The notes: generated by a model from the letters alone, not told the origin. A stretch of DNA of 64,000 nt from Arabiibacter massiliensis (GCF_900169505.1 NZ_LT827021.1:496001-560000); one strand, 5' to 3'; counted from the first letter of the stretch, positions 9,338 to 18,607 are shown. Translations and numbers: made by a program.

Positions 9338-10351
9338 GTGCTTTCAGATCGAAGGCAGAGGGTGCTCGCGGCCCTCATCGAAGAGTACGTCGCGCGCGCT
9401 CTGCCGGTGGGCTCGCGCACGCTGACGGAGCGCTACCAGCTGGGCGTGAGCCCGGCCACGGTGCGCAACGAGCTGTCGGTGCTCGAGGACGGCGGCTACA
9501 TCGCGCAGCCCCACACCTCCGCGGGCCGCGTCCCCACCGACTTCGGCTACCGCGCCTTCGTCGACAACCTGCTGGCCACCGACCTCGCGGCCGACGACGA
9601 GCGCTACCGTCCCGTCGTGGACGAGCTGCGCCGCAGCGCGAGCGAGCTCGACGCGCTTCTGGAGCAGACGTCCTCGGCCCTCACGCGCCTCACGGACTGC
9701 CTGTCCATCGTGCTGGCGCCCTCGGTGCTCAACCTGCACATCAAGCAGCTCTCGCTCATCTCGCTCGCGCCGCATCGGGCGCTCGTCGTGCTCGTCACCG
9801 AGGACGGCCAGGTGTTCAACCGCCAGATGGAGTTCGCCGACGAGGTGTCCCCCGACGACCTGGCGCGCGTGCAGCGCTTCCTCGGCGAGGTGTTCAACGG
9901 CAAGTCGCTGCAGGATATCGAGGACGGCCTGGGGCAGGGCATGATGGAGGCGTTCCGCGACCCGCTCGTGCGCATGGCGCTCGACGAGGTGCTGTCGTGC
10001 CTGCAGGAGAGCGAGCTGTCGCGCGCGCACCGGCTGGGGGTGAGCTCGCTGCTTACGAAGCCCGAGTTCAGCCAGGCCGAGGCGCTCCTGCCCGTCATGC
10101 GCGTGCTCGAGGACGACACCGTGCTCCTGCACATCCTCGACGACGCGGCGACGCAGGGCGCGGGCGTGCCGAGCGTGCGCATCGGCCGCGAGAACGACGC
10201 GGCGGCGCTGTCGGGCGTGTCGGTGGTGGCCAGCCGCTACGGGCGCGGCGCGTCGGCGGGCGTGGTGGCCGTCGTCGGGCCCACGCGCATGGATTATTCG
10301 AAAGTCATCCGGGCGGTGCGCATCGCGAGCGCGGCGCTCGAGGATGTGTAG
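9338..10351 (+). CDS. hrcA: Heat-inducible transcription repressor HrcA
   Basis: 337 residues. N-terminal winged helix (LSDRRQRVLAALIEEYVARA, then PVGSRTLTERYQLGVSPATVRN and SAGRVPTDFGYRAFVD), followed by the GAF-like and dimerisation domains. HrcA represses heat-shock genes through CIRCE. The GTG at 9338 is chosen because GGTGGAGAG precedes it and it matches the N-terminus of known HrcA proteins. An in-frame TTG at 9299 lies six bases after a TAGAAT box and could be a leaderless alternative that adds 13 residues. Confidence 0.92.
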   Translation: MLSDRRQRVLAALIEEYVARALPVGSRTLTERYQLGVSPATVRNELSVLEDGGYIAQPHTSAGRVPTDFGYRAFVDNLLATDLAADDERYRPVVDELRRSASELDALLEQTSSALTRLTDCLSIVLAPSVLNLHIKQLSLISLAPHRALVVLVTEDGQVFNRQMEFADEVSPDDLARVQRFLGEVFNGKSLQDIEDGLGQGMMEAFRDPLVRMALDEVLSCLQESELSRAHRLGVSSLLTKPEFSQAEALLPVMRVLEDDTVLLHILDDAATQGAGVPSVRIGRENDAAALSGVSVVASRYGRGASAGVVAVVGPTRMDYSKVIRAVRIASAALEDV

Positions 10352-10416
10352 GAACCGAGAGCACGGGCGGCGGCGAAGCGTGCCGCGCGCCCTTGGAGGA
10401 AAGGTAATAATCGCAG

Positions 10417-11556
10417 ATGGCCAGGGACCTGTACGAAGTTCTGGGAGTTTCCCGAGAGGCGACCGAAGAGGAGATCAAGAAGGCGTTCCGCCGGCGGGCG
10501 CGCGAGCTGCATCCCGACGTGAACAAGGCGCCTGACGCCGAGGACCAGTTCAAGGAGCTCAACGAGGCCTACGACGTGCTGAGCGACGCGACGAAGCGCG
10601 CCCAGTACGACCGCTTCGGCACCATCCCCGGCGCGGCGGGCAGCGGAAGCCCCTACGGGGGCGGCGGCTACGTCGACTTCGAGGACCTGTTCGGCGGCGG
10701 CTTCGGCATGGGCGACATCTTCAGCTCGTTCTTCGGCGGCGCGGCCGGCGGGCGCGCCCCGCAGCGCCGCGAGGGCCGCGACATGGGCGTGGGCCTGCGC
10801 CTCACGCTCGAGGAGGTGGCCGCGGGCGCCAAGAAGGAGATCGTCTACGACCGCCTGGCGCCGTGCCCCGACTGCGACGGAACCGGCCTCGGCCCCGACG
10901 GCCGCGAGATCACCTGCCCCGAGTGCCATGGCCAGGGCCGCGTGGTCACCATCCAGCACACCTTCCTCGGCGACATGCAGACGTCCGCCACCTGCAAGGC
11001 TTGCGGCGGTACCGGGCGCACCATCGAGAACCCGTGCCCGGAATGCGAGGGCCAGGGCCGCGTGCCCGACCGCCAGCGCGTCACCGTGGAGGTGCCGGTG
11101 GGCATCCGCGACTCCCAGCAGCTGCGCCTTTCCGGCTTCGGCGAGGCCGGCATGCACGGCGCGCGCCCGGGCGACCTCATCGTCACGGTGCGCATCCAGC
11201 CCCACGAGTTCTTCGAGCGCGACGGCGACAACCTGCACGCGCGCGCGAACATCTCCATCGTCCAGGCCGCCCTCGGCGCCGAGATCGAGATCGACGGCAT
11301 CTTCGCCGACGAGAAGGTGCAGGTGCGCATCCCCGAGGGCTGCCAGAACGAGCAGGTGGTGCGCGTGAAGGGCTACGGCATGCCGAAGTTCCGCAGCGAG
11401 TCGCGCGGCGACATGTTCGTGCACGTGAACGTGGTGGTGCCCAAGAAGGTGACGAAGAAGCAGCGCGAGCTTCTGGAGCAGCTGGCCCAGGAGATGGGCG
11501 AGGACGTGGCCGACGAGCGCTCGCCGCTGCAGAAGCTGCGCGACGCCTTCAACTAG
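10417..11556 (+). CDS. dnaJ: Chaperone protein DnaJ
   Basis: 379 residues. J domain with HPD at about residues 32-34 ([12 protein letters not shown]), Gly/Phe-rich linker ([19 protein letters not shown]), four CxxCxGxG zinc motifs between about residues 149 and 210 ([32 protein letters not shown]), and the C-terminal substrate-binding domain. It feeds substrates to DnaK and stimulates its ATPase. GGAGGAAAGG lies before the ATG. Third in the hemW-hrcA-dnaJ-rsmE-mtaB cluster; dnaK and grpE are not in the window. Confidence 0.97.
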   Translation: MARDLYEVLGVSREATEEEIKKAFRRRARELHPDVNKAPDAEDQFKELNEAYDVLSDATKRAQYDRFGTIPGAAGSGSPYGGGGYVDFEDLFGGGFGMGDIFSSFFGGAAGGRAPQRREGRDMGVGLRLTLEEVAAGAKKEIVYDRLAPCPDCDGTGLGPDGREITCPECHGQGRVVTIQHTFLGDMQTSATCKACGGTGRTIENPCPECEGQGRVPDRQRVTVEVPVGIRDSQQLRLSGFGEAGMHGARPGDLIVTVRIQPHEFFERDGDNLHARANISIVQAALGAEIEIDGIFADEKVQVRIPEGCQNEQVVRVKGYGMPKFRSESRGDMFVHVNVVVPKKVTKKQRELLEQLAQEMGEDVADERSPLQKLRDAFN

Positions 11557-11569
11557 CGGCGAGCCTCCC

Positions 11570-12337
11570 ATGTCCCTGCCTCATTTCTACCTTGACGACC
11601 AGGTGCTCGCCGATGAGCCGGGCGAGGTCTTCTCCCTGCGCCTCTCCGCGGGCGACGCCAAGCACGCCCGCGTGCTGCGCCTGGCGCCCGGCGAGCACGT
11701 GGCCGTGGTGGACGCCGGGCGGGATTACTTCGAGTGCGAGGTCGTCTCGTTCGACGGCATGCTGCCCGACGTGCGCATCGCCCAGCGGCTCGAGCGCGCC
11801 GCGGCCCGCCCGTCGGTCGTGCTCGTGCAGGGCCTCGCCAAGGGCGACAAGATGGAGACGGTCATCCGCCACGCAACCGAGCTGGGCGTGGCCGAGTTCC
11901 TGCCGCTTTCGTGCGAGCGCTCCGTGGTGAGGCTCGATGCCAAGAAGGGGGTCGCGAAGGCCGAGCGCTGGCGCGCCATCGCGAAGAGCGCGGCCATGCA
12001 GTCGGGGCAGCCGGCGATCCCCGAGGTGCGCGAGCCGATGGCGCTCGCCCGGGCGTGCGGGCTGCTCGCCGACGCGGACGCCGTGCTCGTGTGCTGGGAG
12101 GAGGCCCCCGGCACGGCGCGGATCGAGGACGCCCTGGAAGGTTCGCCGCCCGACGCGCGCGTGGCCGTGGTCGTGGGGCCCGAAGGGGGCCTCGCGGCCC
12201 GCGAGGTGGACGCGCTCCTCGCCTGCAACCCGCGCGCGTCGCTCGTGACGCTCGGGCCCTCCATCCTGCGCACAGAGACCGCCGGCATCGTGGCCCCGGC
12301 CCTCGTGCTGTACGAGCTTCGGCGGGCCGCGCGATGA
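11570..12337 (+). CDS. rsmE: 16S rRNA m3U1498 methyltransferase
   Basis: 255 residues. N-terminal PUA-like domain (FYLDDQVL...HARVLRLAPGEHVAVVD) and a C-terminal SPOUT methyltransferase knot with VVVGPEGGLAAREVDAL and LGPSILRTETAG, the SAM-binding signature of RsmE. It methylates U1498 in the decoding centre. It starts 13 bases after dnaJ and its stop overlaps the mtaB start (ATGA), indicating translational coupling. Confidence 0.94.
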   Translation: MSLPHFYLDDQVLADEPGEVFSLRLSAGDAKHARVLRLAPGEHVAVVDAGRDYFECEVVSFDGMLPDVRIAQRLERAAARPSVVLVQGLAKGDKMETVIRHATELGVAEFLPLSCERSVVRLDAKKGVAKAERWRAIAKSAAMQSGQPAIPEVREPMALARACGLLADADAVLVCWEEAPGTARIEDALEGSPPDARVAVVVGPEGGLAAREVDALLACNPRASLVTLGPSILRTETAGIVAPALVLYELRRAAR

Positions 12338-13653
12338 ACTTCGCCGTCGTCAATCTGGGGTGCAAGGTGAACCGCGTAGAGTCCGACGACACGGCGGCGC
12401 TCCTGGCCGCGCGCGGCATCGAGACGCGCGAGGAGGACGCCGACCTCATCGTGGTGAACACGTGCACGGTCACGGGCGAGGCCGAGAAGAAGACCCGCAA
12501 GGCCGTGCGCCGCGCCCTGCGCGCGAACGAGAGCGCCCGCGTGCTCGTCACGGGATGCGCTGCCGCCATCGACGCGGCGTTCTACGAGGGCCTCGACCCC
12601 CGCGTGGAGTGCGTGGGCAAGGCGGCGCTGCTTTCGCGCGCGGCCGAGCTGGCCGATGAGCTGGACGACCGTAGGGCAAGGGCTCTGCCCTTGCCGTCGG
12701 CTGGCGAGGAAGCCTTGGTTGAACGGCAAGGGCAGAGCCCTTGCCCTACGGGGGATTCGCAATCAGCTCCTTCGCTGCGCGTGGGGGAGGGCTTCCGCAC
12801 GCGCGTGGGGGTGAAGGTGCAGGACGGGTGCGACAACGCGTGCACGTACTGCATCGTGCACGTGGCGCGCGGAGCCGCCACGAGCCGGTCGGCCGACGAC
12901 GTCGTGCGCGAGTGCCGCGCCTATGTGGAGGCGGGCGCTAAGGAGATCGTGCTCACCGGCATCAACCTGGGGTCGTACCGCGATGGGACCCTGCGCCTCG
13001 CGGGCCTGCTGCGCCGCCTGCTCGACGAGACGGCCGCGCTCCACGCGCCGGGCGAGCCGCCGTGCCGCTTCCGCGTGTCGAGCATCGAGCCGCGCGACGT
13101 GGACGGGGCCTTCATTGGCGTGCTCGCGGAGGAGGGCGGGCGCGTCTGCCGCCACCTGCACCTGCCGCTCCAGGCGGGCAGCGACCGCGTGCTGCGCGAG
13201 ATGGCGCGCCCCTACGACTCGGCGCGTTTCGCCGCGCTCGTGGAAGAGCTGCGCCGGCGGGTGCCCGGCATCAGCCTGTCCACCGACGTCATCGTGGGCT
13301 TTCCCGGCGAGACGGACGGCGACTTCGCCCGCACGATGGACCTCGCGCGCCGCTGCGGCTTTTCCAAGATCCACGTGTTCCCGTACTCGCGCCGCGAGGG
13401 CACGCCGGCCGCCGCGCGCGCCGACCAAGTGCCCGCCGAGGTCAAGGCCGCCCGCGCCGCCGCCCTGCGCGCGCTCGGCGACGAGCTACGCGCCGCCGAC
13501 TTCGCCCGCCGCGCCGGAACCGCGGAGCTGGCGCTCGTGGAGGAGGACGGCGCCGCCATGACCGAGAGCTACTTCGAAGTGCCCGCTCCCGCAGGCGCCG
13601 CGCTCGGCGCCCTCGTGCCTGTGAAGCTGGGGAAGGGAGGCGCGGATGTCTGA
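12334..13653 (+). CDS. mtaB: tRNA N6-threonylcarbamoyladenosine 2-methylthiotransferase
   Basis: 439 residues. N-terminal UPF0004 domain with the three cluster Cys (NLGCKVNRVESDD, NTCTVTGEAEKK, TGCAAAID), radical SAM domain with CDNACTYC, and a C-terminal TRAM-like region. MtaB converts t6A to ms2t6A at position 37 of tRNA. The ATG at 12334 overlaps the rsmE stop. Odd feature: the linker between the first two domains holds about 28 residues (from RRARALPLP to QGQSPCPTG) encoded by a perfect inverted pair of REP sequences at 12669-12751, kept in frame. The catalytic motifs are intact, so the gene is probably functional. Confidence 0.93.
   Translation: MNFAVVNLGCKVNRVESDDTAALLAARGIETREEDADLIVVNTCTVTGEAEKKTRKAVRRALRANESARVLVTGCAAAIDAAFYEGLDPRVECVGKAALLSRAAELADELDDRRARALPLPSAGEEALVERQGQSPCPTGDSQSAPSLRVGEGFRTRVGVKVQDGCDNACTYCIVHVARGAATSRSADDVVRECRAYVEAGAKEIVLTGINLGSYRDGTLRLAGLLRRLLDETAALHAPGEPPCRFRVSSIEPRDVDGAFIGVLAEEGGRVCRHLHLPLQAGSDRVLREMARPYDSARFAALVEELRRRVPGISLSTDVIVGFPGETDGDFARTMDLARRCGFSKIHVFPYSRREGTPAAARADQVPAEVKAARAAALRALGDELRAADFARRAGTAELALVEEDGAAMTESYFEVPAPAGAALGALVPVKLGKGGADV
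12669..12751. repeat. REPIN-type inverted REP pair inside mtaB
   Basis: Two 28-base REP sequences (12669-12696 and 12724-12751) are exact reverse complements, each with the GGGCAAGGGC core and each itself partly palindromic, separated by 27 bases. The whole unit lies in coding sequence without breaking the frame. Confidence 0.85.
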
Positions 13654-14746
13654 GAGCGAGGCGCGCGAGCGGGCCCGCAGAAGGCTCGAGGAGCGCCAAA
13701 CGCGCCTGCATGGAGGCGCAGCCGGGCCGTCCGCGCCGGGACGCCGCCCGCCCAATCGCGCCGCGCCGGCCGGCCGGCGCTCCCGGGAGGCGCAGGGGCC
13801 CGAGGGCCTTCCCGCCCTCGCCGACGCCGCCGCGGGCGTCCTGCGCGCGATCGGGCCCAAGCGGCTTGCGATCGGCGCGACGGCGCTCGCCCTCCTCATC
13901 GCCCTCGTCATGGGCGTCCGAGGGTGCCTGTCCGCAGGCGACGGAGCGGCCGTCCCGGAAGAGCCCGCCCCGGCTCCCGCCGCGCAGCAGCCCGATGAAG
14001 CGAAGATAGACGAGGCCGTCCTCTCCTCGATCCTCGGCGACGAGCTGGCGGCGCAGCTCGTCCAGGCCGCCTCGGCCAGCGACGACGTCGCATGGATCGC
14101 CTCTCATCCGGACGCCTACGCCGCAGACGGCGAGGCCGTGCAGCGCAAGCTCCTCAAGCTTGCCGCCGTCGAGCCCGAGGCCGTGCCCTTCGTGCGCGCG
14201 TTCCCCGAAGCGTATCCCGCCGAGGACGCCGCAGGGACGGGCGATCCCTCCGCAGGCGAGGTGCCGCGGCTCTACCAGTGGGATCCCCGCTGGGGCGCCA
14301 CCGTGTACTCGTCCACGACGTTCGCCCTCACCGGCTGCTGCCCCACGTCGCTTTCCATGGTGTACCAGGGCCTCACGGGCAAGGGCGACCTCTCGCCCTA
14401 CGACATGGGCAGGCGCGCGGCCGAGGGCGGCTACGAGACGCAATACGACGGCACCGACGCCTCCTTCCTCGTGAACGAGGCCGCCGGCCTGGGCCTTACG
14501 TGCGAGTCGCTCTCCGTGGACGCCGACGCCCTGCGCGCGGCGCTCGAGGGCGGCGCGGCGGTCATCTGCAACGTCGGGCCGGGCGACTTCACCGAGGCCG
14601 GTCACTTCTTCGTCATCACGGGGATCGCCGAGGACGGCGCGCTTTCCATCAACGACCCGTATTCGGCCGAGCGCTCGAAGCGCGGCTGGGACGTCGGGGA
14701 CGTGCTCGGCCAGACCATGGCGCTCTACGCGTACCGCCTCGCCTGA
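13646..14746 (+). CDS. Membrane-anchored C39-like cysteine peptidase
   Basis: 366 residues. Basic, Pro/Arg-rich cytoplasmic N-terminus, one membrane segment at about residues 72-92 (LAIGATALALLIALVMGVRG), an Ala-rich linker, and an extracellular C39_2-type domain: LYQWDPRWG, catalytic Cys in ALTGCCPTSLSM, His in EAGHFFVITG, and Asp in LSINDPYS. Such proteins probably hydrolyse peptides outside the cell; the substrate is unknown. The ATG overlaps the mtaB stop by eight bases with GGGAAGGGAGG upstream. A paralogue sits at 21236-22021 on the other strand. Confidence 0.82.
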   Translation: MSESEARERARRRLEERQTRLHGGAAGPSAPGRRPPNRAAPAGRRSREAQGPEGLPALADAAAGVLRAIGPKRLAIGATALALLIALVMGVRGCLSAGDGAAVPEEPAPAPAAQQPDEAKIDEAVLSSILGDELAAQLVQAASASDDVAWIASHPDAYAADGEAVQRKLLKLAAVEPEAVPFVRAFPEAYPAEDAAGTGDPSAGEVPRLYQWDPRWGATVYSSTTFALTGCCPTSLSMVYQGLTGKGDLSPYDMGRRAAEGGYETQYDGTDASFLVNEAAGLGLTCESLSVDADALRAALEGGAAVICNVGPGDFTEAGHFFVITGIAEDGALSINDPYSAERSKRGWDVGDVLGQTMALYAYRLA

Positions 14747-14870
14747 GGCGTCCCGCGCGCGGCCGGCCTGCCGGTTGCGCTCGGCACTCCCTCGGTTTAC
14801 CATGTTCGGGACATCGAACGAGAAGCTCGCAGCGTCGGCAGACACCGGCGGGCGGGGAAGGAGCCGCAGC

Positions 14871-15548
14871 ATGGAAGAGACACGCGTCATCGAGGTGAAG
14901 CGCAGCATCCTGGCCGCCAACGACGAGGCGGCCGACGCCTTCCGCGACGCGCGCAGGCAGGACGGCACGTTCTTCGTGGACGTGATGGCCTCGCCGGGCG
15001 CGGGCAAGACGACGCTTTTGCTCGCGCTCATCGAGCACCTGCGCGCGGCGGGCGAGCCCGACGTGGGCGTCATCGAGGCCGACCTGGAGTCGGACGTGGA
15101 CGCCCTCAAGATCAAGGAGGCCGGCGTCGCCTCCGTCGAGCTCAACACCAAGGGCATCTGCCACGTGGAGATGGGCATGGTGGAGCGCGCGTGGGAGGCC
15201 TTCGGCGGCGCGGACTTCGGCTATCTGTTCCTCGAAAACATCGGCAACCTCGTGTGCCCGGCCGAGTTCGACACCGGCGCGCATGCGCGCGTGATGCTGC
15301 TCTCCGTCCCCGAGGGCTGGGACAAGGTGATGAAGTACCCGCCCATGTTCGCCGTGGTGGACGCCCTCATCGTGACGAAGAGCGACTACCTGCCCCTGAA
15401 CCCCGACTTCGATATGGAGGCCTTGAAGGAGCGCGCCCGCGCCCTGAACCCGCGCCTCGAGATCTTCGTGACGAGCGCACGCACCGGCGAGGGCATGGAG
15501 GAGCTCGCCGACTGGATGCGCGCCCGCCGCGAGGCCGCGCTCGCGTAG
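14871..15548 (+). CDS. hypB: Hydrogenase nickel incorporation GTPase HypB
   Basis: 225 residues. P-loop ASPGAGKTTLLLAL near residue 41, EADLESDVDALKIKEAG, CHVEMGMVERA, ENIGNLVCPAEFDTG and the TKSDYLP motif match HypB, which delivers Ni to [NiFe]-hydrogenase or urease with HypA. No His-rich or CxxCGC N-terminus is present, so nickel storage is not expected. The start at 14871 has GGAAGGAG upstream; the open frame extends further without similarity. No other hyp or hydrogenase gene is nearby: it lies alone between the C39 peptidase and phoH. Confidence 0.9.
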   Translation: MEETRVIEVKRSILAANDEAADAFRDARRQDGTFFVDVMASPGAGKTTLLLALIEHLRAAGEPDVGVIEADLESDVDALKIKEAGVASVELNTKGICHVEMGMVERAWEAFGGADFGYLFLENIGNLVCPAEFDTGAHARVMLLSVPEGWDKVMKYPPMFAVVDALIVTKSDYLPLNPDFDMEALKERARALNPRLEIFVTSARTGEGMEELADWMRARREAALA

Positions 15549-15639
15549 GAGCCGGCCGATCGCCGAGTTCTGCCGGGCTCCGCGCGCCCCGGGCCCTTGT
15601 CGGTTCGATGACATCGGCCCGGGTCGGGCGGGGTCGTGG

Positions 15640-15654
15640 TACAATGGCCGCATG
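15640..15654 (+). promoter_or_regulatory. phoH promoter, predicted leaderless start
   Basis: TACAAT at 15640-15645 is followed by six bases (GGCCGC) and the phoH ATG at 15652. There is no room for a 5-prime untranslated region and no Shine-Dalgarno. The arrangement resembles that before holA. Confidence 0.5.
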
Positions 15655-16608
15655 ACAGACCAGACCCAAATCACGCTGACGGCCCCGCAAAGCGTGAACA
15701 TGGCGCTCATCGTCGGGCCGGCCGATGAGATTCTCCACCTCGTGCAAGATGCCTTCGCGGCGCGCATCACGGTGCGCGGCGACACCATCGTGCTCGAGGG
15801 CGATCCGCTCGAGGTGCAGTCGCTCACGGCGCTGTTCTCCGACCTCATCAAGCTGGTGGAAGGCGGTGGCGAGCCCAGCGTCGACTACGTGCGCCGTGCC
15901 ATCGACCTTCTGCGCACGGCCGAGTTCAGCCCGACCGCGCTGCGCGAGGACATCCTGCTCACGTACCGCGGCCGCGCCATCCGTCCGAAGACGGCGGGGC
16001 AGAAACGCTACGTGGACGCCATCCGCGAGAACACCATCACGTTCGGCATCGGGCCCGCGGGCACCGGCAAGACCTACCTCGCCATGGCTATGGCCGTGGC
16101 CGCGCTCAAGCGCAAGGAGGTGGGGCGCATCATCCTCACGCGCCCGGTGGTGGAGGCGGGGGAGAGCCTGGGCTTTCTGCCCGGCACCCTCACCGAGAAG
16201 GTGGACCCCTACATCCGCCCGCTCTACGACGCGCTCTTCGACATGACCGACATGGAGCGCGCCAACCAGCTCATCGACAGCGGCGTCATCGAGATCGCCC
16301 CGCTCGCGTTCATGCGCGGGCGCACCTTGAACGACAGCTTCATCGTCCTCGACGAGGCGCAGAACACCACGCCCGAGCAGATGAAGATGTTCCTCACGCG
16401 CCTGGGCTTCGGCTCGAAGATGGTGGTCACGGGAGACGTGACCCAGCTCGACCTGCCGCACGGCGTGTCGGGCCTCAAAGGCGTGCGGGCCATCCTCGAG
16501 GGCGTCGACGACATCGCGTTTTGCGACTTCACCGGCAAAGACGTCGTGCGCCATTCGCTGGTGGCCGCCATCGTGGCCGCCTACGACGAGGCGAGCAGAA
16601 AGGCTTGA
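15652..16608 (+). CDS. phoH: PhoH-like ATPase
   Basis: 318 residues. An N-terminal KH-like segment, then a RecA-like ATPase: Walker A GPAGTGKTYLAMAMAV near residue 132, Walker B FIVLDEAQNTTPEQMK, and VVTGDVTQLDLP. PhoH proteins are ATPases or putative RNA helicases linked to ybeY. It is the first gene of the phoH-ybeY-dgkA-era cluster, with ybeY starting six bases after its stop. Confidence 0.93.
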   Translation: MTDQTQITLTAPQSVNMALIVGPADEILHLVQDAFAARITVRGDTIVLEGDPLEVQSLTALFSDLIKLVEGGGEPSVDYVRRAIDLLRTAEFSPTALREDILLTYRGRAIRPKTAGQKRYVDAIRENTITFGIGPAGTGKTYLAMAMAVAALKRKEVGRIILTRPVVEAGESLGFLPGTLTEKVDPYIRPLYDALFDMTDMERANQLIDSGVIEIAPLAFMRGRTLNDSFIVLDEAQNTTPEQMKMFLTRLGFGSKMVVTGDVTQLDLPHGVSGLKGVRAILEGVDDIAFCDFTGKDVVRHSLVAAIVAAYDEASRKA

Positions 16609-16613
16609 CGACC

Positions 16614-17075
16614 ATGGACATCCAGATCAACTACGACTACCGCAAAGACGAGCTCGAGAAGCTGCCGCTGCACGAGCTCACGCAGTTCGTGCTCGCGCGC
16701 GAGGACAAGCCCTTCAACACCGAGGTGTCCGTGAGCTTCGTCACCGACGACGCCATCGCCGAGCTCAACGAGAGGTACCGCCACAAGGAGGGCCCCACCG
16801 ACGTGCTGTCGTTCGAGTGCGACGGCGTGGACGAGGACCTCGCCGCGACGACGCTGGCGGAGGACCCGGTGTTCGAGCTGGGCGACGTCGTCATCGCGCC
16901 GGACGTGGCCAGCCGCCAGACGCGCGAGTTCGGCACCACGTTCGAGGAGGAGATCAGCCTGCTTCTGGTGCACGGGCTTCTGCACCTGTGCGGCTACGAC
17001 CATATCGAAGACGACGAGGCCGAGGTCATGGAGAAGCGCGAGGCCGAGATACTCGAGGCCTGGTCGAAGCGCTGA
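16614..17075 (+). CDS. ybeY: Endoribonuclease YbeY
   Basis: 153 residues with the UPF0054 signature HGLLHLCGYDHIEDDEAEVM near residues 119-138, whose three His bind the catalytic zinc. YbeY takes part in 16S rRNA 3-prime end maturation and ribosome quality control. The ATG at 16614 gives the expected length; the longer open frame overlaps phoH. Placed between phoH and dgkA as in many bacteria. Confidence 0.95.
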   Translation: MDIQINYDYRKDELEKLPLHELTQFVLAREDKPFNTEVSVSFVTDDAIAELNERYRHKEGPTDVLSFECDGVDEDLAATTLAEDPVFELGDVVIAPDVASRQTREFGTTFEEEISLLLVHGLLHLCGYDHIEDDEAEVMEKREAEILEAWSKR

Positions 17076-17093
17076 CGCCGGAAGGGGGCTGGC

Positions 17094-17522
17094 ATGGACG
17101 CGTCTGGAGAGGCCGAGGAGGGCTTCGTCCGCAACAAGGCGGCGAAGGAGTCGCGGGCGCGCTTTCCGCTCGTGAGCGCTTTCAAGTGCGCGTGGGACGG
17201 CATCGCCTACGCCGTGCGCACGCAGCGCAACATGAAGATCCACCTGGTCATCGCCGTGGCGGCGGTGGCGCTCGGCTTCGCGTTCGGCATCGACGGGGCC
17301 TCGTGGGCGGCCGTCATCCTGTGCATCGCGGCCGTGTTCGCGGCCGAGTGCGTGAACACGGCGGTGGAGAGCGTGGTGGACCTCGTGTCGCCGGAGTACC
17401 ACGAATTGGCGCGCCGCGCGAAGGACACGGCGGCGGGCGCGGTGCTCATCTTCGCCGTGGTCGCCCTCGTCGTGGCCGCCGTGGTATTCGGCCCCCCCGC
17501 CTGGGCCCTGCTGTTCGGCTAA
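17094..17522 (+). CDS. dgkA: Diacylglycerol/undecaprenol kinase
   Basis: 142 residues, a DgkA-family integral membrane kinase with a soluble N-terminus of about 35 residues, then AFKCAWDGIAYAVRTQRNMKIH, EFVNTAVE-like AAECVNTAVESVVDLVS, and three membrane helices. In Gram-positive bacteria this family phosphorylates undecaprenol to recycle the cell-wall lipid carrier. GAAGGGGG precedes the ATG. Part of the phoH-era cluster. Confidence 0.92.
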   Translation: MDASGEAEEGFVRNKAAKESRARFPLVSAFKCAWDGIAYAVRTQRNMKIHLVIAVAAVALGFAFGIDGASWAAVILCIAAVFAAECVNTAVESVVDLVSPEYHELARRAKDTAAGAVLIFAVVALVVAAVVFGPPAWALLFG

Positions 17523-17553
17523 GCACAGTCGTCAATTGAAGTAAGGATCGCAC

Positions 17554-18471
17554 ATGGATTTCCAAACGGACGTCGAGGGGTTCAAATCCGGCTTCGTCAC
17601 GCTTGTGGGCAGGCCGAACGCCGGCAAGTCGACGCTGGTGAACGCCATCATGGGCAAGAAGATCGCCATCACGTCGGACACGGCGCAGACGACGCGCCAC
17701 CGCTTCCGCGCCGTGCTCACGCGCGAGGACTTCCAGCTCATCCTGGTGGACACGCCGGGCCTGCACAAGCCCCACGATGCGCTCGGCGAGGAGCTGAACA
17801 CGTCGGCCCTGAAGGCGCTCGAGGACGTGGACGTGGTCGCCATGCTCATCGACGCCTCGCAGCCCATCGGGCGGGGCGACGAGTGGGTGGCCGAGCAGCT
17901 CTCCCGCGTGCGGTCGAAGAAGATCTGCGTGTTGTCGAAGGTGGACCTGGCGAGCCCCGCCCAGATCAGCGCGCAGCGCGAGGCTGCCGAGCGCTTGGGC
18001 ACGTGGGACGCCATGGTGGGCCTGTCGTCTGCCACCGGTTACAACGTGGAGGCCTTCGTCGAGGAGGTCGTGCACCTGCTCCCGGAGGGCCCCTCGTGGT
18101 TCCCGGCCGACATGGAGACCGACCAGCCCATCGAGGTGGTGGTGGCCGAGTTCGTCCGCGAGAAGATCCTGCGGACGTTCCACGACGAGGTGCCCCACGC
18201 CATCGGCGTGCGCGTCGACGAGATGGAATACGACCGCAAGAAGGACCTCCACCGCATCTTCGCCACCGTGTACGTGGAGCGCGACAGCCAGAAGGGCATC
18301 ATCATCGGCAAGAAGGGCGCGGCCATCAAGCGCATCGGCACCGAGGCCCGCGCCGATCTGGAGCAGCTGCTGGGCACGCGCGTGTATCTGGACCTCTCGG
18401 TGAAGGTGAAGAAGAACTGGCGGCGCGACGCGAGCCAGATCAGAAGGTTCGGCTACGGCGAAGGCGCGTGA
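17554..18471 (+). CDS. era: Ribosome assembly GTPase Era
   Basis: 305 residues. G1 GRPNAGKSTLVNAI, G2 region TTRHRFRA, G3 DTPGLHKP and G4 SKVD. The G4 starts with Ser instead of Asn. The C-terminal KH domain has KGIIIGKKGAAIKRIG. Era binds the 3-prime end of 16S rRNA and promotes 30S assembly. AGTAAGGA precedes the ATG. Follows dgkA. Confidence 0.96.
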   Translation: MDFQTDVEGFKSGFVTLVGRPNAGKSTLVNAIMGKKIAITSDTAQTTRHRFRAVLTREDFQLILVDTPGLHKPHDALGEELNTSALKALEDVDVVAMLIDASQPIGRGDEWVAEQLSRVRSKKICVLSKVDLASPAQISAQREAAERLGTWDAMVGLSSATGYNVEAFVEEVVHLLPEGPSWFPADMETDQPIEVVVAEFVREKILRTFHDEVPHAIGVRVDEMEYDRKKDLHRIFATVYVERDSQKGIIIGKKGAAIKRIGTEARADLEQLLGTRVYLDLSVKVKKNWRRDASQIRRFGYGEGA

Positions 18472-18607
18472 GGCTCCGCGCGGCGGATCCTCGGAGTTCT
18501 GCAAGTATTGTCGTGAACGGGCCCGCGTCCGCTCCCTCGCCGCGCGCGGCGGCGGGTTTTCGGCTACAATCTTCCCATCAAGCAAGTTTGCGAGGGAGTA
18601 TGCCAGC

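Noticed and set aside
12661..12760. Frameshift or pseudogene in mtaB
   Set aside because: The odd linker is explained by an in-frame REP pair, and all catalytic motifs lie in one frame.
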